NCBI RefSeq assembly: GCF_023159225.1 | Contig: NC_063176.1 | Location: forward strand, 12,950,463 to 13,014,462 | Direction of reading: 5' to 3' | Origin: Perognathus longimembris pacificus | Taxonomy: Eukaryota; Chordata; Mammalia; Rodentia; Heteromyidae | Length of the DNA: 64,000 nt | Position numbers and translations under genes: made by a program | Shown: positions 1 to 10,740 of the stretch, piece by piece | Layout: the number at the start of each line of letters is the position of its first letter | Numbering within the stretch: position 1 is the stretch's first letter | Notes under the pieces: model-generated | What the model was told of the DNA's origin: nothing | Database searches by the model: none | The model's input: only the letters and a program-made list of their open reading frames with translations

Positions 1-1110
1 TTTAGCTCTTTTAAGCTGTTTTACTGAGATGTAATTCACATGCCAAACAACATGCCTAAAATATACAATTCAGTGACTTTTAGTATAATCACAGTGTTTT
101 TATCCAGCCCCACCAACAGTTCAAAACATTTTGGTAGGCCAGGGAAGATACCCTCTTTGGCCCTTGTACCCTTCCCTCTAGTTATTTTCAATCTGTCTCT
201 TACTTTGCTGATTTTAGATTTCTCATGTATGCATAACATACATATCTTGTAGGTTTGACTTCTATTACAGGTTTCCTGTTGTAGCATATACGAGACCATC
301 ATATCTTACACTGGCTGATAATAGTCCATATCTGTATATATTACAGATTTTGTTTTTCCATTCTTCACCTGGATGAGTAATGCTACCAAAAATATTTGCA
401 GAAAAATCTGTTTGAGTCTTGTTTTTAATTCTTTTGGATTTGTACCTGGGAATGTAATTGCTAGCTCTATAATAATTTTGATATTTTGAGATGCTGCCAG
501 CTTTTCCACAATGATCATAACCTTTTACAATTCCACTAGCAATGAACAAAGGCTTTCATTTCTATGGTTTCCAGCATTTATTTCCTGATTGATAACAATC
601 TGCCCTCCATGTAGATGTGAAATGTTTTTCTCATTGTGATTTTAATCTGTTTGGTTATCTTTTCATGTGATTTTTTTGACCATGTATGTATCATCTGTTT
701 ATTTCAATCCTCTATTTTTTCTTGTTCTTCATAAAATTTAAATATTAAACCCTTTTCAGATATATAATTTGCAGTATTTTCTCTTATCCTGATTGGTTCT
801 TGACGCAATCTTCTTTAGTGTACAAATGTGTTTAATTTAGATGGTCTAATATTTTATTTTTGATGATTGTACATTTAGTGTCATACCTAAGAACTCATAG
901 CCAAATCTCCATTCTGGCCCATTAATCTTTATTGTTGTAGATATTATACTTAAGTTGGCAATTCATTTTGGGTTAATTTTTGTATTTGATGTAAAGTTTT
1001 GTCTCAACTTTATTCTTTTGCATGTTAGTGTCCAGTTTTCTCAGCAACTTTTGCTGAAGAAGTTTCTTTTTTTCATTCGATTGACATGGTACTCTTGTTA
1101 AAAATCAATT
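1..1110 (-). mobile_element. old L1 fragment, antisense
   Basis: The start reads as the reverse complement of mammalian L1M 3' sequence (TGAGATGTAATTCACATGCC, then a CAATTCAGTGACTTTTAGTA segment). It continues into L1 ORF2-end sequence around 560-1090. It is heavily diverged and has no intact frame. Confidence 0.7.
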
Positions 1111-1245
1111 GTTTGTCTTGAGACGGTGGTGCACACCTGTAATCTCAGCACTGAGGTGGGAGAATTGTAACTTCCAGGCTACCCTGGGCTGTACTGCGAG
1201 TTCCTAGATCAAAAAACAAGCAGCACAAGCAAAAAGTGTAAGAGA
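1110..1245 (+). mobile_element. B1-like (7SL) SINE
   Basis: GGTGGTGCACACCTGTAATC and CAGCACTGAGGTGGGAGAA are the 7SL-derived head. The copy is old. Confidence 0.6.
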
Positions 1246-1379
1246 TCCCATCTCAAGCCAAAAAAGCTAAGCATGGCAGCTTGCCCCTATCATCCCAGCT
1301 ATGTGGGAAGCATAAAGAGCAGGAAGTGTAGGACCTGGACAAAAGGGACATCGTATTTGAAAAATACCTAAAGCAAAGT

Positions 1380-1566
1380 CAGATACTGGTGGTTCATGAC
1401 TAGTTCTAGCTATTCAGGAGTCTGTGATCTTAGGATAGCAGTTCATAACCAGCCTAGGCAGGAAAGTCTGGAAGACTAACCACCAAAAAGCCAGAAGTGC
1501 AACTGTATCTTAAGTAGTAGAGTGTTAGTCTTGGGCAAAAATCTAAGGGACGGCTAGTACTGGCAG

Positions 1567-1616
<50 letters not shown>

Positions 1617-1680
1617 CAGAATGCCTACCTAGCATAAGGCGCAGGAACTGAGTTCAAACCCCACACCACCAAAAACCTCC
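1380..1680 (+). mobile_element. 7SL-like/Geo SINE with (TG)n
   Basis: ACTGGTGGTTCATGACTAGT and CTAGCTATTCAGGAG form a 7SL-like head, followed by a degraded Geo-like half and a (TG)23 tract at 1569-1614. Confidence 0.55.
1569..1614. repeat. (TG)23 microsatellite
   Basis: Uninterrupted GT dinucleotide run inside the SINE cluster 3' of RXFP1. Confidence 0.98.
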
Positions 1681-1699
1681 AACCAAACAAAAACTAAGT

Positions 1700-2472
1700 A
1701 TCAGTGGACTGGAAATAAGTGTTTATTTCTGAATCCTTGATGCCATTCCATTGACCTAAATGCCTTTCTGGCTCACACTTTGCAGTACTTGTACTCTTTC
1801 ATTTCAATCCCATATACTACTGCTTATTTAAGGCAAAACAAAAAGAAACATGGGTAGGAATTGAGACAGGATATTTTTGTATTTATAGCTAAGCATCTGT
1901 GTTTATGATGATAAATATGTCATATTGGCTCTCATTGTGTGGAGACTTGAAGACAGATAAGCATTCTTAAAACAGAATAGTTATATTTTTGGACATTTTT
2001 TCTTATGCCATTACATTGAATGTTCTAAGACTTTAAACTTTGAGATGTCTGATTCTTGTGTTTACTGATACAACTGAAGAAGCTGTACTTCAATCCAGGA
2101 GCTGTAGATGTCTTTGTCTAGTCTTGTTTAAGCACAGTTTACAGATGAAAGGTTCTGTGTTGGCCACTTCTAGCACTCTACCATGCATGGGGTACTCAGT
2201 AAATGCATGTTAGAAGAAAGAATTCATCTTGGAAGTAGATTTTGCTAACTTCATAAATAAAATAGGTTCTAATATATACACATCGTCAGTACAATTACTT
2301 CTCTCTATGTGAGAATGGGTCACTTAATTTTTCCTTAGATCCCTGTAATCTAACTTGTCTTAGTGGTTGTAAACGATTAATTTTGTGGCATTTATCTCAC
2401 AACTGTAAGTCCTTCCTGAAGCACCCCATAGTACTCTCTGTGAAGAAATCGGTTTCAGAGTTTCAGAGCCAA
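1700..2472 (-). other. Rxfp1: probable RXFP1 3'UTR
   Basis: The stretch between the stop codon and the first SINE/L1 cluster lacks the common SINEs of the window and runs into a candidate poly(A) signal. A short piece near 2150-2220 resembles the 3' tail of an old L2 or MIR element. The length, roughly 0.75 kb, is plausible for this gene. The end is inferred only from the hexamer. Confidence 0.5.
1722..1727 (-). terminator. Rxfp1: candidate poly(A) signal AATAAA
   Basis: It is the first AATAAA on the sense strand after the RXFP1 stop, about 745 nt downstream. Cleavage would then fall near 1695-1712. No transcript data support it, and a later signal is possible. Confidence 0.4.
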
Positions 2473-2774
2473 TCAGGACTGGGAATGGAGTCTGGTGGAT
2501 TGGGAAATGAGTGACATTTCACAGGGGTCTGTGAAAGCAGCCGGCTTTCCTAAGTCAGATGGCATCTTCTTTGGGGGCCACATTTCTACCCGGATGAACG
2601 CCGGAGCTCGCGGTTTCTGGCTTCCTTTGCTGTCAATGGACCTTCGTTGCCTATAGTTGTACCAAATCTGATGTATCATTTCTTTGAATGGTCTTGTGGT
2701 CAGAGTATAGAGAATTGGGTTCAAGGCACTGTTGATCGGTAGGACAAAAATTACCATCCAAGAAGTAATGGTAC
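2473..2774 (-). CDS. Rxfp1: RXFP1 exon 18: TM7, C-tail and stop
   Basis: The exon encodes TITSWMVIFVLPINSALNPI (TM7 with the NPxxY-like NPILY) and the cytoplasmic tail RPFKEMIHQIWYNYRQRR, ending SLISQSTRLHSQS with a TGA stop at 2473-2475. The tail decides RXFP1 over RXFP2. It carries one more residue than human (SKGSQK versus SKGQK). The acceptor CCTCTAG is at 2775-2776; its upstream sequence in the intron is only moderately pyrimidine-rich. Confidence 0.97.
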
Positions 2775-3267
2775 CTAGAGGAGAAAAATGAAATAAAAGA
2801 TCTACATAGGTGTAGAAATTCCTTTCCTGTGTGATCCCCATTCTTGTATCTTTCACTCCAACCCACTTTTGAGTCTCAAGCTTCCTGTCACATAATTAAA
2901 CATCAAGTCTACACTGCTCCTGGACATCTTTCCGAAGTGCTAGTGTGTGAGGGAGTTCTGATCCCTAAAGAAACAGGGCTTTGCCAAGTGCAGTATCAAC
3001 TACCGTATGCCATCAGGTAGAAACATTGTCTGCAAAGTAATGACCTCGTGTTATTATTTAATTTTAGGAAAAACTATAGTGTTTAGTATTTAAGTCATAT
3101 TTTTTCAAATGTTTTAAATACTATGTAATATGACTTAGGAGCTGTAGACTTGCCTTAAGTATATTTCTGCTTTCTATTTGATTTCAAAGCTAGGTTTGAC
3201 TTTTTAGGCTTTTGACCATGTATTTATTTAAATAAAAAAACACCTTTGGTGGGGACAATGATAGAAG

Positions 3268-3350
3268 GAGTGACATTGATCAAGATGCATTGTACTTATA
3301 AAGTGATTTTTTGAATTGAAGTCTCTTTGAACAACCACTTAAAGACTCTC
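3268..3350 (+). repeat. short dispersed repeat
   Basis: GATGCATTGTACTTATAAAG, then TTGAATTGAAGTCTCTTTGA and ACAACCACTTAAAG match the unit at 57345-57490. Confidence 0.45.
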
Positions 3351-3356
3351 TCTTGC

Positions 3357-3542
3357 TAGTCCTGGGGCTTGAACTGAGGGTCTGGGCACTGTCCCTGGCT
3401 TCTTTTTGCTTTAGGCTAGCACTCTACCACTTGAGCCACAGCGTCACTTCCAGATTTTTCTGTTTATGTGGTGCTGAGGAATGAAACCCAGGGCTTCATG
3501 CGTGCCAGGCAAGCACTCTACCACTAAGCCACATTCCCAGCC
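3357..3542 (-). mobile_element. IDL-Geo SINE
   Basis: An inverted full dimer from AGTCCTGGGGCTTGAACT to CCACATTCCCAGCCT. It lies in RXFP1 intron 17, in sense orientation to the gene. Confidence 0.8.
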
Positions 3543-3894
3543 TGAGAATATGTTTAAAAACCTTTGGTTAAACATATATGGAAAAAAAACCTCCTTTATA
3601 TATATACACAGCTAACAAATACTCAGATTTTTGTGATTATTTAATTAAGACTTTTGTTCCTTTTTGTCATTCATAATCTGGGAGATGCTTTTACCTATCA
3701 TTGGGATCAAAGAAAATTAAAATTATGTGTACATAAAAATTTTAAATGTGAATTTATAAAAATATTTTTGCATTTTAGATAATATATAATGTATTACATA
3801 TTATTTATATATGATATACACATACTATGCATTGTAAATTACTATTGACTGGATATATGTAACAAAGTTTGCTACTTTAAACTTTGTTGTTGTG

Positions 3895-3990
3895 GTGTTG
3901 TAGCTTATAGAGAGAGGTTCACACTCACTGTATAGTCCAGGTTGGTTTTGAGCTCATGATCCTCTTACCTCAGTCTCCCAAGTGCTTGTA
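3895..3990 (-). mobile_element. B1-like SINE
   Basis: GTATAGTCCAGGTTGGTTTT and CAGTCTCCCAAGTGCTTG are an inverted 7SL-type SINE. Confidence 0.5.
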
Positions 3991-4213
3991 TTACTGCCAC
4001 AACTGTCTAACTTTTATTGGCATTAAGTACATTCACATTGTTATGCATCCAAGAGCATTATCCATCTCTAGACCTTTCTCAACCTCCTAAGCTGAGTCTA
4101 GTACATAGTAAACAACCACTAGTAAACAACCTAGTAAACAACCACTCACATTTTCCCCTTCTCCAGCCCCTGGCAATAACTACTTTATGTACTCTATGAA
4201 TTTGTCCACTCCA

Positions 4214-4395
4214 GGCTGGGAATATGGCCTAGTGGCAAGAGTGCTTGACTCATTATTCATGAAGCCCTGGGTTCCATTCCCCAGCACCACGTACATAGAA
4301 AACGGCCAGAAGTGGTGCTGTGGCTCAAGTGCTAGCCTTGAGTAAAGAGGAGCCAGGGACAGTGCTCAGGCCCTGAGTCCAAGGCCCAGGACTGG
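4214..4395 (+). mobile_element. IDL-Geo SINE
   Basis: GGCTGGGAATATGGCCTAGT begins an ID-like half. The Geo half ends GGCCCAGGACTGGG. It is antisense to RXFP1. Confidence 0.85.
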
Positions 4396-4479
4396 GGGTG
4401 GGTGGGTGGGGTGGAGAATTTGTCCACTCTAGGGACCTCATGTAAGAGGGCCCAGACGAACTCGGGACATGGGTACTGT

Positions 4480-4655
4480 CCCTGAGGATGTTTTCCCCTC
4501 AAGGCTAGTGCTCCACCACTTAAGCCACAGCTTGACTCCTGCCTTTTGGGTGTTTTGTTGGAGATAAAAGTCATGGACTTCCCTGTCAGGGCTGGCTTCA
4601 AACTATGATCCTCAGATCTCAGCCTCTTGAGTAGCTCGGATTACAGGCTGTGTGG
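4480..4655 (-). mobile_element. 7SL-like/Geo SINE
   Basis: CCTCAAGGCTAGTGCTCCAC (Geo half) then GATCCTCAGATCTCAGCCTC (7SL-like half), inverted and 3' truncated. Confidence 0.65.
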
Positions 4656-5387
4656 AGCATTTGGCTATCAGTATTGGATGACTTGGTGAATATTTGTTTG
4701 AGTCCCTGCTTTCGGTTCTCCTGAATATTTATCCAGAAGTGGCAGAACTATTGGGTTGTGCGGATCCTGTGCTTGTTTTGGCGGAGTCGACGCCGCACTG
4801 TTTTCGCGGCACCCACACCATCTCAGTTTCCTGCCAGCAGTGTAAACGAGTTCTTGTTTTTCCACATTTTTGCCAACAAGGTGTGTGTGTTACAATAATA
4901 GTGTCGGCGGGGATGTAATGTATGCTATGTTCAAATCCTATCTTACATTTTGAAGTCGTGTGCTCTCGATATGCATTTCATGAAGAAAATTTTCTCACGT
5001 TAGGAAAAAAGGTGAGTTAAGTACTTGAAAATTGTTTTGGCATATTTTCTTTTCTGGTCAGCTTAAGCATACAATTTCTACACTGTCATGTACTTTAATC
5101 ATTGTTCCTTTGTTCTGATAATAATTTTGTTACTAGGCATTTGTGATTTTTTTTTGACAGTATAAGATTTGAACTCAAGGCCTCACAGTTGCTAGGTGGG
5201 TACTTTACCACTTGAACCACGCCCCTGGTCCTTAGGAGTATATGGAGAGAAATAGACAGTGGCCTTTCAGTAAACATGGACTCAGGGCAGCTTAGAGTAC
5301 ATACAGTTCTGACTGTTAGTGTTAACGGTCTTTCATAGAACACTCCACAACAGATTTATTACTTCTTTGCCAAGAGAAAAAGTGTAC

Positions 5388-5606
5388 CTGGTATTTCTAC
5401 CTGAAGCAGTGAAAGAAATTTCAGTATAAAAATGGGTATCCAGCATAGCGCATCCGTGAATACGATAAAGAAAAACCGCTTGGCAAGGGTCATCTCTTTT
5501 TTAACTTGATTCCGTATTTCAGTGGCTGTTATGGTGCTTTGGTGAACACTGTAAAACATGCTTCCGTAGGAAAAGACGATGATGAGAAAGGCTGCCAAGT
5601 TAATAC
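5388..5606 (-). CDS. Rxfp1: RXFP1 exon 17: TM5, ICL3, TM6
   Basis: This 219-nt phase 1-1 exon encodes INLAAFLIIVFSYGSMFYSV (TM5), intracellular loop 3 with basic residues for G-protein coupling (RNQVKKEMTLAKR), TM6 (FFFIVFTDALCWIPIFILKF) and the start of extracellular loop 3 (LLQVEIPG). The acceptor is CCAAACAG and the donor AG|GTACAC. Confidence 0.97.
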
Positions 5607-5744
5607 CTGTTTGGAATACAGGAATGTGAATGACATAGGAATATTCATGCAAAACAAGCAGATTAAAGAAACATAACTAAGTTATCATAAAAGATACAAA
5701 GGCCATAACATGTTGTTTTGGCTTCTCAGAAAGATTTATTAGGC

Positions 5745-5880
5745 TGGGCATGATAGCTCATTCTTGTAATCCTAGCACATAAAAGGCTAAGGTAAGAGAA
5801 TCTCAAGTTAGAGGCTGGTCTAAACTACATAGTAAGTTGGAGGCCAGCTTGGGTTACAGAGTGAACCCTGTCTAAATAAA
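5745..5880 (+). mobile_element. B1-like SINE
   Basis: GGCTGGGCATGATAGCTCAT and GGTTACAGAGTGAACCCTGT are 7SL-derived. It lies in RXFP1 intron 16. Confidence 0.6.
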
Positions 5881-6411
5881 AGTTATGGATTCTTTTGTGT
5901 GGATATATTTTTGAAGTCATGAACAATGATGAGATAATTTTTAAATGGCATATTAAAAGGAAGTTTGTGGTCATTCAGCAAGTACCTTGAGCCTGTTAAG
6001 CATTCTATTATTAATGATTTAAAAAAGTAATTGAATTACCTTGTGCTGTGCTGCATTTTGAGGATATTTTCCCATTACTGGGTTAAATAGTTATATAGTT
6101 GTGTATATGCTCTTTAGCAAAATATGTGTGTGGCTTACATGTGAGCTTTAAAAGATAGTAATACCATTATGTTAATACCATGTGGTTTGTTTTAAAAATA
6201 AGGAGCCACAGTATATGTTGTTTGCTATTATTTAGGTGAACACGTGAAACACATTTAACATCTTTTATTGGGTGCAAGAAAGCAGTGAATTTTTCTGGAA
6301 GCATCTTTCATTGCAGGCATTAAAGCAGTGATTTTTAGAAAAGAATTCCCAATTGTTGAGAATTTTGATAAAATTTATCCTCATGCTAAGAAAAACTGTG
6401 TAGAAGATGCA

Positions 6412-6605
6412 AAATAAGCAGTGACATTCCTGTTATTCTAGCCTCACAGGAGGCTGATACCTGGAGGTCTTGGTTTGAGGCCAATCTTCTGCAGAAAAGT
6501 CTGCTGGAGTCTATCTCCAAAATTATCAGCAAAAAGCCCTTCTGGAGGCACGGCTCATGTGGAAAGCCCCTGAACTCAGATCCCAGTACAAACTCAAAAT
6601 TTGTA
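6412..6605 (+). mobile_element. 7SL-like/Geo SINE, degraded
   Basis: AGCCTCACAGGAGGCTGATA and a worn Geo-like half ending at GAACTCAGATCCCAG. It ends about 70 nt beyond the exon 16 donor. Confidence 0.5.
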
Positions 6606-6675
6606 GGCATAGAAGGTACAATGAATTTCATGTTGCGCGTGATTCTGTTCTAGGGTTTGCATGATAATTTCTTAC

Positions 6676-7086
6676 CGAGAAAAATTGCCACAGAATAAGT
6701 CTGGGCTCCCATGCTCTCTGTATCTTCGGAATGAAGAGGGAAGCACACTCCATTGCTGCCATAGTAGTTCTTGAAGAATCCCTTGTTGCTCAGGGGAATG
6801 AAAGCCACTATAAAGCCAATAATCCAAATGAGAATCAGAACTGTAATTGTTCTGCATTTTCGAGGTCTTAAACATCTAAAAGGATACACAATGCAGATGT
6901 ACTTTTCCAATGTCAGAAATGTTAAGAGTAGAACTGATACTTCTGTGGACAGAATGGCCAATGAGCCCATGAGCTGACAAGGACTGCTCTCCATCCACCG
7001 CTGGGCGTGCTTATTGTACTCTCCCCGGAACTTGACGTCGAAGGCTCCGATCACAAACAGATATACTCCCATGAGGCAGTCAGCAC
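6676..7086 (-). CDS. Rxfp1: RXFP1 exon 16: TM2 to TM5
   Basis: This 411-nt phase 1-1 exon, the largest coding exon, encodes the rest of TM2 ([15 protein letters not shown]), extracellular loop 1, TM3 with its loop-linking Cys ([18 protein letters not shown]), the EKY motif in place of DRY as expected for this family, TM4 ([18 protein letters not shown]), extracellular loop 2 with partner Cys ([10 protein letters not shown]) and the start of TM5. The acceptor is CACTGTAG and the donor CG|GTAAGA. Confidence 0.97.
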
Positions 7087-7176
7087 CTACAGTGTCAGAG
7101 AGTTTCTGCATTTAGTGGAATAAACAGGCATAAGGGGATTTTCATTAGGCATTTGTGTGTGTCTACGTGTGCGACA

Positions 7177-7396
7177 GTACTGGGGCTTGAACTCAGAGCC
7201 TGGGCATTGACCCTGAGCTTTTTTTTGCTCAAGGATTGTGCTCTATCACTTGAGCCACAGCTCCATTTTTAGATTTTTGGTGGATAATTTTAGATAAGAA
7301 TTTCATAGGTTTTTCTGCCCATGCTGGCTTTGAACCATGATCTTCAGATCTCAGCCTTCTAATTAGCTAGGATTATAGTGTGAGCTTCTGGCTTGC
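7177..7396 (-). mobile_element. 7SL-like/Geo SINE
   Basis: GTACTGGGGCTTGAACTCAG through ATCTTCAGATCTCAGCCTTC to TAGCTAGGATTATAG, inverted, in intron 15. Confidence 0.75.
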
Positions 7397-7544
7397 CATA
7401 GCACATGATTTTAATGAGAGCTTTGTTCATCAATGGAAGGTCATCACATTTCTTATTTTAAAAACTTAAAATTTCTTATCACTCAAGGAGTTCTATTTTG
7501 TTGCAGAAAATGTGAAAAAAATATGTAAGCAAAAAGGAGAGCAA

Positions 7545-7771
7545 TTAGGTAGGAACCAGTGGTTCATGCCTATAATCCTAGCTACTCAGGAGACAAATTT
7601 TAGGATTGCAGTTTGCAGCCAGCCTGAGCAGGAAAGTCCACGAGACTCTCCAATTAACCAGCAAAAAGCCAGAAGGGGAGCTGTGGCTCAAGTGGTAGAG
7701 TGCCAGCCTTGAGCACAAAAAGAAATTCAGGGATAGCTCCCAGGCCCTAACTTTTTAAGTCCCTGGACCAG

Positions 7772-7825
<54 letters not shown>

Positions 7826-7832
7826 ACACACA
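7545..7832 (+). mobile_element. 7SL-like/Geo SINE with (CA)n tail
   Basis: ATAATCCTAGCTACTCAGGA head and CTGTGGCTCAAGTGGTAGAG Geo half. The 3' end has expanded into (CA)n at 7773-7832. Confidence 0.75.
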
Positions 7833-7885
7833 AATTAAAAATTCCACATTCTATCACAGAATACATAGCAATGCTTTCCCTATAT

Positions 7886-8089
7886 TTCTTTTTTTTGCCA
7901 GTTCTGGGCTTGGACTCAGGGCCTGAGCACTGTCCCTGGCTTCTTTTTGCTCAAGGCTAGCACTCTGCCACTTGAGCCACAACGCCTTTTCTGGCCGTTT
8001 TCTATATATGTGGTGCTGGGGAATTGAACCCAGGGCTTCCTGTATAGGAGGCAAGCACTCTTGCCACTAGGCCATATTCCCAGCCCCTT
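7886..8089 (-). mobile_element. IDL-Geo SINE next to exon 15
   Basis: An inverted full dimer ending at CCATATTCCCAGCCCC. It is in RXFP1 sense orientation and starts about 48 nt past the exon 15 donor. Confidence 0.85.
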
Positions 8090-8137
8090 TCCCTATATTT
8101 CAAAACTGTAGTTCCTCTTTAACCCAGAAGTACTCAC

Positions 8138-8367
8138 AGCAGAGAGAAATGATGGACATGGCATGTAGCTTGTTCTCAGACCTGATGTAAGGACGCATAC
8201 AAATAACAAATATATTTCCGAAGCAGGTGACCGCAGATACAACCCAGACAAACACTCTCTGAATAATGCTTGCCAAAAGATTCTCAAGAGATGAAATTCC
8301 ATCTGTATTTGGTTTACAGCTGCGAACATGTGGGGCATAGCCACAGTACTGAAATTTCTTAAAATAT
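8138..8367 (-). CDS. Rxfp1: RXFP1 exon 15: hinge, TM1, start of TM2
   Basis: This 230-nt exon encodes 76 full codons. It opens with the hinge [17 protein letters not shown], then a tether ([14 protein letters not shown]), TM1 ([18 protein letters not shown]), intracellular loop 1 ([10 protein letters not shown]) and the first part of TM2 (AMSIISLC). It enters in phase 2 and leaves in phase 1. The acceptor is CATACTCCAG and the donor CT|GTGAGT. A sense-oriented IDL-Geo SINE begins about 48 nt past the donor. Confidence 0.97.
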
Positions 8368-8606
8368 CTGGAGTATGAAGAGAAAAACGAAAGATTAACG
8401 TTTGAATAGAATTCACAATCTCCGTACATAGATATTTTTCAATGTTTTCTTCAATAGGAAGAAAAAGTCTTCATATAAGATTTAGATGAATGCAAAGCAT
8501 AAGGAATTCAGAAATTTTAAACTTAAACTTAATTCTCATTCATTTGACTTCACAGTAAAAGATGTGTGGTGATTATGTAAGAGGCTACTTAAAAGATGCT
8601 TTTGCT

Positions 8607-9055
8607 AGGTATCAGTGGCTCTAATCTTTTTTTTTTTTTGGCCAGTCCTGGGCCTTGGACTCAGGGCCTGAGCACCGTCCCTGGCTTCTTCCTGCTCAAG
8701 GCTAGCACTCTGCCACCTGAGCCACAGCGCCCCTTCTGGCCGTTTTCCATATATGATGTGGTGCTGGGGAATCGAACTGAGAGCTTCATGTGTAGGAGGC
8801 AAGCGCTCTTGCCACTAGGCCATATTCCCAGCCCAGTGGCTCTAATCTTATGCCTCAGGAGACTGAGATCTGAAGATTGAGGTTCAAAGCCAATCTATGC
8901 TGGAAAGTTCATGAGACTCTTATCTCCAATTAACCACCAAAAAGATCAGGAAGTGAAGCTGTGGCTCAAGTGGTAGAGCACTAGTTTTCAGCATAAAGTT
9001 CAGAGAGAGCGTCCAGGCCTTCAGTTCAAGCCCTAGGATTAGCTCACACACATAA
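8607..9055 (+). mobile_element. 7SL-like/Geo SINE, interrupted
   Basis: The 7SL-like head starts GGTATCAGTGGCTCTAAT, is broken at 8628, and resumes at 8835 with the same bases duplicated. The Geo half follows (GCTGTGGCTCAAGTGGTAGA). Confidence 0.75.
8629..8834 (-). mobile_element. IDL-Geo SINE nested in older SINE
   Basis: An inverted dimer flanked by a perfect 15-bp target duplication AGTGGCTCTAATCTT (8614-8628 and 8835-8849). Confidence 0.9.
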
Positions 9056-9244
9056 CCACAAAGATGCTTTTGCTGAGTCCTGTGAATAAATTAAAACTCC
9101 TCAACTTTATATATCTGTGCCTTTTGATCTGAGCTATTTTCTGCTGCAGTTCCTTTGCAATCATTTATTTGCAGAAGGAAAGAGAAGATTCAACGGTAAT
9201 TATCTTGTGTGGAAGGCAAACTGTCTCTCAAACAAGCAATGACT

Positions 9245-9430
9245 TTTTTTTCTGCCAGTCCTGGGGCTTGAACTCAGGGCTTGAGCACTGTCCCTGGCTT
9301 CTTTTGCTCAAGGCTACCACTCTAACACTTGAGCCATAGAGCCACTTCCAGCTTTTTCTGTGTATGTAGTCTTGAGTAATTGAACTCAGGGCTCCATGCA
9401 TGCTAGGCAAGAACTCTACAGCCCCCAAGT
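9245..9430 (-). mobile_element. IDL-Geo SINE
   Basis: Inverted dimer starting at TTTTTTTCTGCCAGTCCTGG. The ID-like end is slightly truncated. Intron 14. Confidence 0.75.
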
Positions 9431-10424
9431 AGTGGCTTTTAATATCTAAAAGCAAAAAGCCAAAATTCAGTAGACTACCTTGTTCCTGTTCTGTTCCAGT
9501 AATAAAGGTGTAACTCCTCAGAACTCCTGGAAGGACAAAGCCTGAGCTAAGGGGGAACTAGGTCATACCTTCAACTTGGAACTGTCTTAACTACACATAC
9601 ATTTCTCATCCCCTGCTCCAAATTCTTCCTGTCTAACCAGAAGCCATTGTCTATACTTTGGAAGGTATATTGAAGTGCCATTTTCCCACATAACACATCT
9701 TTCTCTGCCCTTCACTGTGACTCTTTGTTTGGCATACGAGTGTGAGTGGCCAGACCTAACTTGGAATTCCTGGATTTTAGGCCTAGGGTCTAAAAACTTA
9801 GTTTCAAGAGCAGTCAACAGGTAAATTAAATATACAAGAGTCCTCTGTGTCTTAAGGCTTAAACAAACAGTTAGCTTGTCACCTAACGATTGAATTTGTC
9901 CAAAGAGCGTTTGTGTGTGTGTGTGTGTGGACTTTCAGAGTTTACTGTGTAAATAAATGTACTGTTGCGTCATCCTAGTTTTTGCAATGGACCTGTTTTT
10001 CTGACTCTCAGGGCAAAGTCAAGAAAATCCCCCTTTGGCTTTGGGGGCTTTTCAGTTATAGATTGTATGTTATCTGTAATTACTTTGTAGTCTGCCTGAT
10101 TTACTCAAGATTTTGGAAGACATAAGAGTGTCAATGAACCATAGTTGAGTGAATTATTTCGCCAACAGGCCTTCCTTGGTAAAGATATCACCTGGATAAC
10201 CAGATATTTCTGTTTATGGAGCGTCTTCTAGGCATTGGATATCAATTCTCAAATGAATGCCACAAGGCACCTGCACAGGAAATGTGTCTTCAGTAGACGC
10301 ATGTGGCTAGGGTGTTTTCTAACAAGTGTAGAAACTGAGTTAAACTAGATCAATTTTCCTTAGAGGCTCTGTGTTCTGGCTGTGTGAGTGTGAATGTGTG
10401 TGTGTGTGTGTGTGTGTGCACGTG

Positions 10425-10640
10425 TGATCTTGTGGCGTGTTGATGCCTGTAATACTAGCTACTCAGGAAGCTGAGATCTGAGATCAAGGTTCAAAGCCAG
10501 CCTGGGCAGGGAAGTCCCCAACACTCTCCAATTAACTAGCAAAATGCTGGACTAAAGGTGTGGCTCGAGTGGTAGTATAGCAGCCATGCAAGCCTAGCGA
10601 GAATGAGGCTCAACTTCAAGCCCTGGAATCAGGAAAAATA
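10425..10640 (+). mobile_element. 7SL-like/Geo SINE
   Basis: ATGCCTGTAATACTAGCTAC head and a diverged Geo half (GTGTGGCTCGAGTGGTAGTA). A (TG)n run precedes it at 10397-10420. Confidence 0.7.
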
Positions 10641-10740
10641 TCTTAATTAGTATAAAAAATTCCCTGGGATTAAAAAATTTCCCACAAAATTCTACCAGAC
10701 ATTGGAAAACTTAAAATCAAACAGAGTTTTGAACTAGTTA

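Larger units (their letters stand above)
4010..4925 (-). mobile_element. old L1 3' fragment split by SINEs
   Basis: Pieces at 4010-4210, about 4420-4440 and 4656-4925 resemble antisense L1M 3' sequence (for example TATTTATCCAGAAGTGGCAG and TTTTTGCCAACAAGGTGTG). IDL-Geo (4214-4395) and a 7SL/Geo SINE (4480-4655) interrupt it. Confidence 0.6.

Noticed and set aside
1569..1614. Periodic short repeats as a CRISPR array
   Set aside because: They are dinucleotide microsatellites without spacers, in a mammalian intron setting.
2473..2856. Separate 127-codon gene with start near 2856
   Set aside because: The first 27 codons are intron; the real exon begins at 2774 after an AG acceptor and continues RXFP1 TM7.
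8607..9055. SINE B-boxes as tRNA genes
   Set aside because: The A/B-box pairs belong to dispersed tRNA-derived SINE monomers and do not fold as intact tRNAs with acceptor stems.
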